In this document: positions 38,798 through 47,740 of the stretch, piece by piece
Layout: every line of letters begins with the position of its first letter
Numbering within the stretch: the first letter of the stretch is position 1
Source of the DNA: Zelonia costaricensis
Lineage: Eukaryota > Euglenozoa > Kinetoplastea > Trypanosomatida > Trypanosomatidae
Assembly: GCA_030849075.1 (NCBI GenBank)
Contig: JASAOO010003469.1
Location: forward strand, 1-64,000
Direction of reading: 5' to 3'
DNA length: 64,000 nt
Notes under the pieces: model-generated
What the model was told of the DNA's origin: nothing
The model's database searches: none
Seen by the model: only the letters and a program-made list of their open reading frames with translations
Position numbers and translations under genes: made by a program

Positions 38798-39637
38798 TCA
38801 CCAAGCGACAAGCGGGTCGTGGTCCCTCTCCGAGACGAGCACCGTTGTCCCCTCCAGCGCAGCCTGCAGGCGCTCCTGCAACACCGCTCGCAGGAACCCG
38901 CGTTCCGTGTTGGTGTGCTCGCAGAGAATCACCGCCTGCCCTGCTGCCGTGGCGGCAAGCACGTCGTGGTGCCCCATCTCCCCCGACAAGAGGACGTGCA
39001 CTGGGCGGCGCAGCAGCCGGAAGACGCCGGAGCCGCTACCGGCGCAGAGCGCCACGGTGGACACGGGGTGCGACGGCTCCCACCCGGCTGGCAGGGCCAC
39101 GCGCACGGTGGGGAGGTCGAGCTGCGCCTTGAGCGACTCCACCATGGCGCCAAACTCCACCTCGTCCTTCAACTTCACGAGACGGCCCATGCCCGTCGAC
39201 CCGGTCGCCTCGCGCGCGTCAGGGGCGTAGGAGGAGGTGGGCTGGATGGGCGTGGCGGTGTACTCGGCCCCGCCGGCCACCAGGGAAGCGAGCCAGTCGT
39301 TGATGCCGCCGAACGCCGCGTCGAGGGCGGTGTGGGGGGCGAAGATGGACATGCCCGCCACAGCCGCCTGCAGGATAATGCGCTGCTTCGGGTCCTGCAG
39401 CGTCAACCGCTTCATGGGGCGGAACAGCGGCGGGTGGTACGCGAGAATGACCTCCACGCTCTTCTCCAGGCACTCCGCCATCACCTCGGGCGTGAGGTCA
39501 ATGGTGAGCATCACCGTGTTTGTGCGGTTCGGCTTGGGCGACTCCAGCAGCACGCCGACGTTGTCCCACGAGTGGTCGGCGAGGCTGAGCGGGGCGATCT
39601 CCTGCATCGCCTGCACGACGCGCGGGAGGAGTGCCAT
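38798..39637 (-). CDS. NIF3: NIF3/DUF34-family metal-binding protein
   Basis: The protein has 279 residues, typical of a NIF3 homologue without the bacterial insertion. Metal-site motifs of the family are visible: DHSWDNVGVLLESP near the N-terminus, VILAYHPPLFRPMKRL (about 63-78), APHTALDAAFGGINDWLA (about 100-117), then SGEMGHHDVLAA (about 218) and ILCEHTNTERGFL (about 237) near the C-terminus. NIF3 proteins bind two metal ions; their biochemical role is unsettled, with proposals including GTP cyclohydrolase-like activity and metal insertion. The start is set at MALLPRVVQAM, where homology begins. An in-frame ATG at 39859 would add 74 residues rich in Ser, Arg and Lys and poor in acids. That could be a mitochondrial presequence, but it overlaps low-complexity spacer and is less likely. 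Confidence 0.92.
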   Translation of the reverse strand: MALLPRVVQAMQEIAPLSLADHSWDNVGVLLESPKPNRTNTVMLTIDLTPEVMAECLEKSVEVILAYHPPLFRPMKRLTLQDPKQRIILQAAVAGMSIFAPHTALDAAFGGINDWLASLVAGGAEYTATPIQPTSSYAPDAREATGSTGMGRLVKLKDEVEFGAMVESLKAQLDLPTVRVALPAGWEPSHPVSTVALCAGSGSGVFRLLRRPVHVLLSGEMGHHDVLAATAAGQAVILCEHTNTERGFLRAVLQERLQAALEGTTVLVSERDHDPLVAW

Positions 39638-41738
39638 GGCGGGCGGCGAGAGTGGCGGTCGTTGGCCTGGACACGAGGTGCCGGCGGTGAAGGAGGATGC
39701 GCTTTGGTGAAGCAGGGTTGGAATGCTGTGTGACTGATGGCGACTTCGTCGCTTGGAGAGGCGGCGGCGCTTGCGTGGCGGGGCGAGTGGGGAGTTGCGA
39801 AGGTGGGAAAGGGAGGAGCGGCAGGCGACGCTGGAAGCGGCGTGGATGTTTGAGGGCATGTTGACGCCTTCACAGACTACGGGGAAGTGCCTCGACGGCT
39901 TTGAGCTTGAAGTGCCTCTGATAGTCGGCTTTGTGGCGCTTGTCCACGAATGCTCATCAACCCTTCTCTGCGTGGTGGTCCGTCGACTGGTGTCACGGCG
40001 CCGTATTGTGCGTCTGATGCGTGAAGCCGGGCGATTTCGCCTGCACGCGTTTTGTGATAGGATGAAGGATGCGGGGGTGGGGGGACAGGGGTCTGCGAGC
40101 GGAAATAGGGGAGCGCCGCGCCACAAGGCTGCGCAGAGTCGCGTTGGGCTTGTTCGAGAGTGCGCACGTGATGACTGTGTGTGTGTGGGGGGGGTGCAGG
40201 GGAACTCGCGCAGATAAAAAACGCGCGCAGACGCACATGACACACGCGTAGTGAAGAGCAGCTGGAGTACGCACAAGGAAGGGGAGGGGGAGGGGCACTG
40301 TGAGGGCGGCCAGGTCGGTTGCGAATGTGGACGGCAGGGGAGAGCGTCGACGGGGCAGTGCGAGGAAAGAAGCCGTGATAGCGAAGGAGAAAAAGCACGA
40401 ACACGGAAAGAACGAAAAGATGTGTAAAGAGGGACGAGACGGGCGCGTGGGCACTGGCGAGCGGCGTGGAATTTGCTACGCAGACACACACGCACACGTG
40501 GAAGGTCCGCATCGCCGAGGTCGCAGTTTTTTCTTTCATGCCTCTCCAGTGGTAGCGAATCAGCTCCTGCACGGTGCGGATGACGGGAACTCGTGCGAGG
40601 GTTGCGGCGTCGCACCGTTGTACTGCTGCCCGATTGCGCGGCTTCTTAGCAGGAGCGAGGCATTTGGAGCGAAGGAAAGGGGAGGAGGAGAGGGAGAGGT
40701 AAGATGGCACACTTGCAAGCATGTGGCGATCTCGGGCGGTGATGCGGCAGATGCGGGAGGGGGGGGGGGAGGAGGCGATGGGGGAAAGAAACGGCAAGTG
40801 AGAAGCACGAGGCAGGTGCGCACACGCCCATACCCACGTACCCCCCCACGTGGTCCTCCAGCAGAGGAATGTGGGAGGGGCCGCAATTGAAATCCTCGCT
40901 GGTCCAGATAGGAAAAAGAAAAGCAGTGGAGCAGCGTACGCTTAGCTATCGGGCAAAACAAGGAAAAAGGGCACGTGGTGCGGCGTGACGCGGTGATGTA
41001 CACCAGCCTGTCAGATGCCCACTGCCATCAAAGAGAAGGCCGACTTGGAAGGGGTGAGGGGATGAGGTGGGGATTCTGAACGGGAGAGCGAAGAGGGGGG
41101 AGGGGCCAGTATCAGTGTGGGGTAGAGGAGCGCTCTCTCCTTCACGGCCCGACGCAGTCGCACCTCTTCGCAGAGAAAAAGAAAGGGAAGTGAAGCTGGT
41201 CAACCACAAATGCACAGACGACCACACAGACACACACACACACAGACACACACATCCACACACGTAAGAGAGACAGATACAGGGAAATGGGGTGAGTAGC
41301 GACACGGAAAGACAACACGAAAAGCAGAAGCGAGCCTAGCCGACGCTGGCGCGTGCACCCGCGCGCGGGCTTTGTGGGAGGTGGAGAGCGAGAGTGGCTG
41401 GACAGCGCCGCCACAGGACGGGGCACTGTGCAGGGGAACGTTTGACCATTAGTCTACCCGCCCTGCTTCGCTGCGGTGGCAGGGTCTGCGTGGGCGTCGG
41501 CCGTGCGGGGGCGATCGGTGCGGGCATCAGACAAGGCAAACAATGGGTTCGAGGAGAAGCGGTGCGGGGAAGGTTCACGGGCGCTCTCCTGTCTGCTGCG
41601 ACCGCACGCTCGTAGGCTCAGTGGGAGGCGGGGTAGTCGTGGGCTCGAATGCGAGTGACCCCTCTCTACCAATTTCAGGCGCATACGCTACCGTCTTTCA
41701 CTTCGCAATTCATGGAACCCGCCACAAATATCGCTTCC
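39638..41738. other. 2.1 kb spacer
   Basis: Holds the NIF3 5' region and the 3' UTR of the 184-residue gene. Long open frames here (for example minus strand 39877-40797) have spacer-like composition with runs of Pro, Ser, Cys-Val and His, and no domain. Plus-strand purine tracts lie at about 40278-40294, 40660-40702 and 40751-40790. A CA-rich run lies at 41225-41262. Confidence 0.45.
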
Positions 41739-42293
41739 CTAAAGCCGACGTGCGGGGCTACCGCGGAGACACAGGTGAAAGATGTAGTCGGAGAACTCCC
41801 ACGAGGAGGAGGCGGCGCCTTTGGCGTCGAAGACGTGGTCGCGCAGCATTGCGCTGAACACCTCGGAGAGCTTCGGCCCACCACGGCAGCGCACCGACCG
41901 CCGTGCCGTCGGCGCCGACTCGATCAGCCAGCGGTAGCTGCGATACGCCCCCTTGCAGCGACTGTGCACACTGCTGAAGTTCTGCGAGCGCTGCACAACG
42001 ATGACGTCGTCGCGCCGCTCCAGCGACCACCAAAATGATGTCGTCTGGACAATGACGAAGTAGCGCGACTTGGCCAGCACGTTCAGCACGCTGAGCGGGC
42101 CGATGGGCTCCTCGAACTCCTCGACGGAGGCGATGCGCTCCTGGATGGAGGGCTGCTCGCGCAGTCGCTCGACCACCTCCTCCAGCGTCAGGAAGCAGCT
42201 CATCTTCTCCTTGTACTGCCCCGTCCGGGCCTCCTCATCGGCGCAGAGGTCGACGTAGTGCTCCCGCCGTCCGCTGTACGCGTCGCTGTACAT
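41739..42293 (-). CDS. 184-residue protein, unknown function
   Basis: I do not recognise the family. The protein begins MYSDAYSGRREHYVDLCADE and is mixed alpha/beta, with a hydrophobic core. A helix lies at about 32-60 (FLTLEEVVERLREQPSIQER). A central strand-rich region follows (SVLNVLAKSRYFVIVQTTSF, then DDVIVVQRSQNF). Conserved-looking aromatics appear in WWSLERR and YRSYRWLIES. The C-terminal 50 residues include LSEVFSAMLRDHVFDAKG and end in SDYIFHLCLRGSPARRL. No signal peptide, membrane segment or catalytic motif is visible. The codon use and balanced composition set it clearly apart from the flanking spacer, and a strong pyrimidine tract lies just upstream (plus-strand purines 42345-42440), so the gene is probably real. 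Confidence 0.8.
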   Translation of the reverse strand: MYSDAYSGRREHYVDLCADEEARTGQYKEKMSCFLTLEEVVERLREQPSIQERIASVEEFEEPIGPLSVLNVLAKSRYFVIVQTTSFWWSLERRDDVIVVQRSQNFSSVHSRCKGAYRSYRWLIESAPTARRSVRCRGGPKLSEVFSAMLRDHVFDAKGAASSSWEFSDYIFHLCLRGSPARRL

Positions 42294-42973
42294 GAGTATT
42301 GGCGAGGGCACCAGTCTGGGTCGGGTGGCAGGGAGCTCACGCGGGGCGGTGCGGGGAGGGGGGGGGGGTTGCTGAGATGGGTGAAGGAGGAGAGGTGGAG
42401 GGGAAGGGTGGGTGGGTGGGGGCAACAAGGAAAGCGCACTGGCGGAGAATGCAACCTCAAGGAAAAAACTACGCTGAGAATTGCGGGCGTAGGGGTGCGA
42501 CTGTGAGAGGGCCCTGCCTTCTTTCCTTTTCTTTCACTTTTGGGCGGCTGTGACGCCGCAGCGGTGGTGCGCGGCGGGACAACGGCGCCTGCTGCACTGC
42601 GTGGCGAGCGCAGCAATGATTGCGACAGTGGGAGCAGCGCGGTGACAGGGTTGGCGGAGGCGGCGAAGGTGGCCTGCAGCGAGAAGGCGTGACACGGAGC
42701 GCACCGCTGTGCATGGGGGGGGGCGGAGGGAGAGCGGGGGTACATGCGGTGCGACCATTGCATCTCCCACACTAGCACGTCAAGCCAGCACAACAGTTGC
42801 CTGATCGTTCTTGTTTCCTGTTTGTCATTCCCGTTGAACAGTGTCACTGGATCGCTAGAGAGCAGCGGCGGCACTGCGGCGGCGCGCCTTGAGGGGAGGG
42901 AGGGAGGGGTGCAGCAAGGCCGAAAACGAACTCTGCAGACACAAGCTGCATTTCACCCACACCAGGTGCAGTG
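42294..42973. other. Spacer with purine tract
   Basis: Plus-strand G/A tract at about 42345-42440, the candidate splice tract for the 184-residue gene. The rest is the 3' UTR of the kinase gene. No gene seen. Confidence 0.5.
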
Positions 42974-44164
42974 TCAGTGCTGCATTTCACGGCGCCTCAC
43001 CTCGACGAGGCGGAAGGTGTTGTTCGCCGGCAGTGGAATCGCGTTCGGCACGCACATCACAGGCGCTGTGGTGAACCACGCGTCGCACAAAAGGGCCTCG
43101 GCGGTGGCGCGCTCGCCTGGCTCTAGGCACAGCATACGGCGCAGAAACACTACCTCCGTTGGCTTGATGCCGTAGCCGTTGCAGCGGTGCGCAAAGGTGT
43201 CTGGCCGGCCTGGGCTGAGTGGAATAGGGCAGCGCTCTGTCCCGCGGAAGTACACCTCGCTGGTCGCCAGCGGGGAGCCCAGCCAGTCCACGATGTTGGC
43301 CAGGCACTCCGCCTCGTTGCGGCTCTTCGTGAAGGGCACGCCCCCGGTGAGCATCTCGAACAGAATACACCCACAGCACCACATGTCAAGGCTGAAGCTG
43401 TAGTGCGTGTGCCCACCCACCAGCACCTCAGGCGGTCGAAAGGACGTAATGCACGGCGGGCCCGTCATCGCCCCTGCCGCAGCACAGAAGCGTGACCAAC
43501 CAAAGTCGATGAGCTTCACGACGCCGCAGCTGTCGACCATGACGTTGCTTGGCTTGAGGTCGCGGTGAACAACCTTGTGCTTGTGCAGGTACGCGATTCC
43601 GGCGAGCAGCTGACGGAAGAGACACTTGGTGACGTGTAGCGGCATGCGGGGCCGTGCGGCTGGGGCCGAGGCGGCCTCGACGGCGCGCACCGCTGCCGGC
43701 CAGCGGCGCACCAGGGAGGCGAGGTCGTGTGCTATGACGGGCATGAACATGACGAGGCTTCCGTCGGCGAGGATGTGGTAGTCGAGCACCTGCACCAGGT
43801 TGGGGTGCTGCAAGGCGGCGAGGAGCTCCACCTCGCGGAAGGTGCAGCGGTGAATGCCCAGGCTCCGCCGCCGCAGGCTGAGCAGCTTGTGCATACGCTT
43901 CATCGTCAGGTAGGTCTGCGCCACCGTGTCGAACAAAATGAACACCTCGCCAAACGTGCCCTCCCCAACCTTCAGCACCTGCCGGCAGCGACGATGCAGC
44001 GCCTCGGCGGTGAGGGCGGGTGCACCGCTGCTCTGCTCGGCGAGCTCTGTAAAGCGCTGCTGCATTGGCGTGCGCAGGTCCTCGGGGTACGCGCGCTTGC
44101 GTGGCGCCTGCCCGTCCTCGGCAGCGCGCTTGAGCGCGTTCGCCGGTTCGTCGGAGGGTGTCAT
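42974..44164 (-). CDS. CRK8: Divergent cdc2-related (CMGC) protein kinase
   Basis: The 396-residue protein has an N-terminal extension of about 60 residues and a complete kinase domain. The glycine loop is GEGTFGEVF (about 66), the ATP lysine is in LTMKRM (about 88), the catalytic loop is HRDLKPSN (about 199-206) and the metal motif is DFG (about 218). The APE-equivalent is TSFRPPEVL. It resembles cyclin-dependent kinases by the helix preceding REVELLAALQHPNLVQV and by the SLDMWCCGCILFEMLTGGVP segment. The cyclin-binding helix reads GIHRCTFREVELL in place of PSTAIRE. The glycine loop keeps Thr of the inhibitory Thr-Tyr pair but has Phe in place of Tyr. The activation loop (AAAGAMTGPPCITSF) is short and unlike CDK2. 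From memory, Leishmania CRK8 sits beside seryl-tRNA synthetase, as here; the symbol rests on that and is less certain than the class. Confidence 0.9.
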   Translation of the reverse strand: MTPSDEPANALKRAAEDGQAPRKRAYPEDLRTPMQQRFTELAEQSSGAPALTAEALHRRCRQVLKVGEGTFGEVFILFDTVAQTYLTMKRMHKLLSLRRRSLGIHRCTFREVELLAALQHPNLVQVLDYHILADGSLVMFMPVIAHDLASLVRRWPAAVRAVEAASAPAARPRMPLHVTKCLFRQLLAGIAYLHKHKVVHRDLKPSNVMVDSCGVVKLIDFGWSRFCAAAGAMTGPPCITSFRPPEVLVGGHTHYSFSLDMWCCGCILFEMLTGGVPFTKSRNEAECLANIVDWLGSPLATSEVYFRGTERCPIPLSPGRPDTFAHRCNGYGIKPTEVVFLRRMLCLEPGERATAEALLCDAWFTTAPVMCVPNAIPLPANNTFRLVEVRRREMQH

Positions 44165-44904
44165 TTAAGGAAGGTGCCCACGGGGGTAGACGCGTGTGTG
44201 CGAGGGTGGTGAGGGGGGGGGGGGGCGGAGGCACCGTGCGTGTGCGCGCAGCACGGAAAGGGAACCGAGTAGGCGGCCCACCACCGGTGCCTTGTCGCAC
44301 TGTGGATTGTCGAGTAGAGTAGGACGATAGCACCGGAAGAGCGTTCTTGAAGAGCACGTTCAGGGAGACGCAAGAAGCCACTCGCGAGTGTTTTTTTTTT
44401 TTCGCACAGCGCATCACCAACCTGGATGAGCAGCGCTCACTGCGTTGCGGCATTCGCTGGCGGCGCAGGGAGACGCTACGGACCGACCAACCGGTGCATT
44501 CCGCGCCCTGTCGAGAAAGCTACCACAACTCGCAGCCCCGCGGCGCAGGATTCAGAGGAGCTAAGCCAATAAGGGGAGGACGGACGCACTAGGGCCAGGC
44601 CTGCGGCATTGGTGTGCTGTCGCCACTCTCCACGCAACCGCCTCGCGGTTTGACGTTGAAGTCACACGCACGAGTCGAGGTTTAAAAAGCCGACCCCTTC
44701 CCTGCGCCTTGATCGCGTGTGTGCGCAACGTACGAAGAAAGGCCGGCGCCACTCTCGCTTTTCCGTAACTCTCGGTGTCGTCTTGAAAGGCGAATCACAT
44801 AAGCCACGCAGAGTTGCGCGGAGGAGCGTGTGCGCATGACCGTGAAAGCGCGTCAATCCGAACCGGAAGAGCACGATGCGTTTTCTTTTTTCTTTCGGTA
44901 AGCA

Positions 44905-44908
<4 letters not shown>

Positions 44909-44939
<31 letters not shown>
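44909..44939. repeat. CA microsatellite
   Basis: About fifteen CA units. Confidence 0.95.
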
Positions 44940-44944
<5 letters not shown>

Positions 44945-45138
44945 ATGTTCCTTCCTCCACGCATGGAGCCTGAGTTGCAGTCGCGCATTTCAGCCAGCTT
45001 AGGCTTAGCTTATTTTTTGTTGATGATCGTCAATGGCATCCCCCGGTAAGACATGAAGGCGAGAAGCGGAGGGGGGGGGGGCGGCGGCGTAGAAGATAGC
45101 ACAGGTGACGATGGAGGGGACAAAGGAAAAGGATGGAG

Positions 45139-45158
45139 CACACACACAGACACACACA

Positions 45159-45192
<34 letters not shown>
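45139..45192. repeat. CA microsatellite with CAGA interruptions
   Basis: A CA run of about 54 bases with two CAGA interruptions at its left end, in the seryl-tRNA synthetase 3' UTR. Confidence 0.95.
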
Positions 45193-45195
<3 letters not shown>

Positions 45196-45416
45196 GCGCA
45201 CAGAGTAGCACACAAGCGCGCAGAATGGAGTGCGAGGGTGTAGTCGAATCGAGAGTGCCGCACATTCCTCTTCTGCCACACGCGGCGAGAAGGTCGTCCC
45301 TTGGGCAGCCTCGCTAGACTGTAGTACCCCACCCCACCCCGCGGCTTCCTCGCGTCGCTCGCGCCTGGGAGCGAATTTAAAGCTGATGGGCGAGGGAGTC
45401 GGAGTCACGCGCCTGG

Positions 45417-46841
45417 CTACGCCTTCTCGGCCGCCGGGGCCTCCACTGGGAACTTCAGCATCTCGGTGCCCATCATGTACGGGCGCAGCACCTCCGGGAT
45501 GATGATGCCCTCCTCCGTCTGGTAGTTCTCGCAGATGCAGCACATGGTGCGAGTCACGGCGCAGAGGGTGCCGTTCAGCATGTGGCAGTACTCCTTCGTG
45601 TGGTTGGCCGTCGTGCCCTTCGCGTTGGCGCCAAAGCGGCAGTTCACGCCGCGCGCCTGGTAGTCGGTGCAGTTGGAGCACGACACGAGCTCGCGGAACG
45701 CGCCGGAACCTGGGAACCACGCCTCCAAGTCGTACTTCTTCGCCGCAGCGTTGTTGAGGGCGCCGGAGCAGATGTTGATGACACGGTATGGCAGGCCGAG
45801 GCTCTCGTTGAAGTCCTGCGACGTCTTGATCATCTCGTCCAGCGCGCGCCACGACTCGTCCTCGCGCGGGGAGCAGACAACGAACTGCTCCACCTTGTCG
45901 AACTGATGGACGCGGAAGATGCCAAGCGTGTCGCGGCCGTGCGCGCCGGCCTCCTTGCGGAAGCACGACGAGATGCCAGCGTACTTGATGGGCTCCTTGA
46001 GCTCGCTGAACCACTTGTTCGTGTGGTACGCGGCGATCGGGGCCTCGCTGGTGGCGATAAGGTACTTCTCGTCGCCGTCGCCGGACACCTTGTACAGCGA
46101 ATCGTCGAACTCGGACAGCTGCGCAACCGACGCCATCGCGTCCTTGTTGAGGAAGAACGGCGGGTAGAAGGGCTCATAGCCGCGGGAAATGATGAAGTTG
46201 AGGGCGTACGAGATGATAGCGAACTGCAGCTGCACAAGGCCGCCGCGCAGCACAAAGGCGCGGCCGCCCGCCATGCTCGTCACCGTCTTGGACGTGTCCA
46301 TGAGACCGAGGCGCTCCATGCAGTCCACGTGCGACATTTTCAGGCGGCGCGTCACGTCGCCGAAGGTGCGCACGACGACGTTGCCCGTGTCCTCGTCGTT
46401 CGACACCGGCACGGACTCGTGCAGCACGTTGCCGACGCTCATCACCATGCGGTCGCGCTCGACCTCCTGCTCCGCCGCGGTCTTGGCGAGGCCCTCGCCC
46501 TGCGCCGCCAGCGCCTTGGACAGCTCCTTGAGCTGCAGGATGCACAGGTTCTGCACCTTGTCCGAGTCGAGGTTTCCCTCCTGCGCAGCGCTCAGGACAT
46601 CCGCCGGCACCTCAGACACCTCGCCGTCCGCCTCCTTCGCCTTCTTCTTGGCACCAACGGCCTTGCTGCACGTGTTGATCATCTTCTTGGTCGCCTCCGC
46701 AAGGTACTGCGTGCGGCGCCAGCGCTGGTCGAGCTCAAGAATCTCATCAACGATCTCGGGCTTCGCGTAGCGGCGGCGCTCCGACTCGCGCACGACGTTC
46801 GCCGTCTCCGCATCGCGAAAGAGCTGGATGTCGAGACCCAT
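45417..46841 (-). CDS. SERS: Seryl-tRNA synthetase
   Basis: The protein has 474 residues, normal for a eukaryotic cytosolic class IIa seryl-tRNA synthetase. It charges tRNA-Ser, and also tRNA-Sec before conversion to Sec. The N-terminus MGLDIQLFRD is the conserved start, followed by the long tRNA-binding helical hairpin (about 30-140, including IVDEILELDQRWRRTQYLAE). The catalytic core has GRAFVLRGGLVQLQFAIISY, motif 2 region SSCFRKEAGAHGRDTLGIFR with HQFDKVEQF, and motif 3 LCAVTRTMCCICENYQTEEG. The active-site segment LIATSEAPIAAYH is intact. No mitochondrial presequence precedes the start, and trypanosomatids often dual-target a single enzyme. The start at MGLDIQ is unambiguous because the longer frame is a pyrimidine tract. 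Confidence 0.98.
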   Translation of the reverse strand: MGLDIQLFRDAETANVVRESERRRYAKPEIVDEILELDQRWRRTQYLAEATKKMINTCSKAVGAKKKAKEADGEVSEVPADVLSAAQEGNLDSDKVQNLCILQLKELSKALAAQGEGLAKTAAEQEVERDRMVMSVGNVLHESVPVSNDEDTGNVVVRTFGDVTRRLKMSHVDCMERLGLMDTSKTVTSMAGGRAFVLRGGLVQLQFAIISYALNFIISRGYEPFYPPFFLNKDAMASVAQLSEFDDSLYKVSGDGDEKYLIATSEAPIAAYHTNKWFSELKEPIKYAGISSCFRKEAGAHGRDTLGIFRVHQFDKVEQFVVCSPREDESWRALDEMIKTSQDFNESLGLPYRVINICSGALNNAAAKKYDLEAWFPGSGAFRELVSCSNCTDYQARGVNCRFGANAKGTTANHTKEYCHMLNGTLCAVTRTMCCICENYQTEEGIIIPEVLRPYMMGTEMLKFPVEAPAAEKA

Positions 46842-47740
46842 TCTGACTTCCAGGCGCCAATGAAGTGGAGGGAGGGAGGGGTGGAGAGGGAGGGGGGGGG
46901 GAAGGAGAAGCGAGGACAGGCTGAGACCTTCGAGGGAGTGAGTGCGTGGGCGAGCTGACGTTCGAGTAGCTTCTGCGTGGCGCACGTCACACGGGAGTGG
47001 AGAGGATCAGGGGCGGAGGCAAAGATGCAGAAAGCCAACGTTTTGTATGTACGAAGGTGAGAGCGGAGAGAAAAAAAGTGGGTAGAGTTTACTTACGATC
47101 TTGGAGCACATCACTGTTGGCAGCGCAAAGCGCTGCTCGTCGGTGGATCAGACTCAACAGTAAGAGCAGAACCGTTAAGGCTCTACGAGCTTTGGCAAAG
47201 CCGATCTCTCTACGCATCGGCAACTCCTCGTACAAAAGAGAGTACGTCTGTAGCGCTTGAGAGGCCAGGCACCCACGGCGCTGCCGCAACTCGAACGCCG
47301 TTTTTCACACGTGTGCGTCCCTTCCTCCACAGTGCGCAACGGCCCTGCTCCCCCTTTTTCCGCTTTGTACAACTTGATGTGTGCGCTGCGGCTCAACCGC
47401 CCCCCGGGGGGGGGGGGGGCACAGCCACACAGAAACTGCGCCTTGTAGACATCGCGGCGGGGTGCCGGCGCGCGGCTGCTCCCCGGCTCACTGAGAACAC
47501 GTCAAAAAGATGGTTGCGGGTGGCTCATCACTCCGAGACTGACTCGAGGCACTCCCACTCCACGGGGCAAACCTTTTTTTTGTTTGGTTTGTTACATACA
47601 TGACGAGCACGCGCAGGGATAAGAGGTCGACGCGCGGGCAATCACCCCGCACTCCTCTCCTGGGCAGAAAAAAAAGGTGAGCAGGCACACGCAAGCAGCG
47701 CGGGGTGGAGGCTTCAAACAAGAGCTAGTAGCGCAAGCGC
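46842..47740. other. Spacer with a hairpin-rich, less G-rich segment
   Basis: Apart from the splice tract, the segment 47086-47260 has balanced base composition and several short inverted repeats (see findings). A G run lies at about 47406-47420. The MORN gene 3' UTR ends here. No protein gene seen. Confidence 0.45.
46866..46914 (-). promoter_or_regulatory. Candidate trans-splicing pyrimidine tract for SERS
   Basis: Plus-strand G/A tract with a G run, 25-75 bases upstream of the ATG. The first AG dinucleotides in the transcript after the tract are at about 46847 and 46843, so the 5' UTR could be very short unless an upstream AG is used. Confidence 0.5.

Larger units (their letters stand above)
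44165..45416. other. 1.25 kb spacer with microsatellites
   Basis: G run at about 44212-44225 just upstream of the kinase ATG, a T run at 44391-44402, CA microsatellites at 44909-44939 and 45139-45192, and C-rich sequence near 45326-45341. It contains the 3' UTR of seryl-tRNA synthetase. No gene seen. Confidence 0.5.

Noticed and set aside
39877..40797. A long minus-strand open frame in the NIF3 upstream spacer
   Set aside because: Composition is spacer-like (runs of Pro, Ser, Cys-Val, His), without a domain.
47092..47217. A 42-codon minus-strand open frame with a hydrophobic Leu run
   Set aside because: Short, no family resemblance, and it overlaps the hairpin-rich segment.
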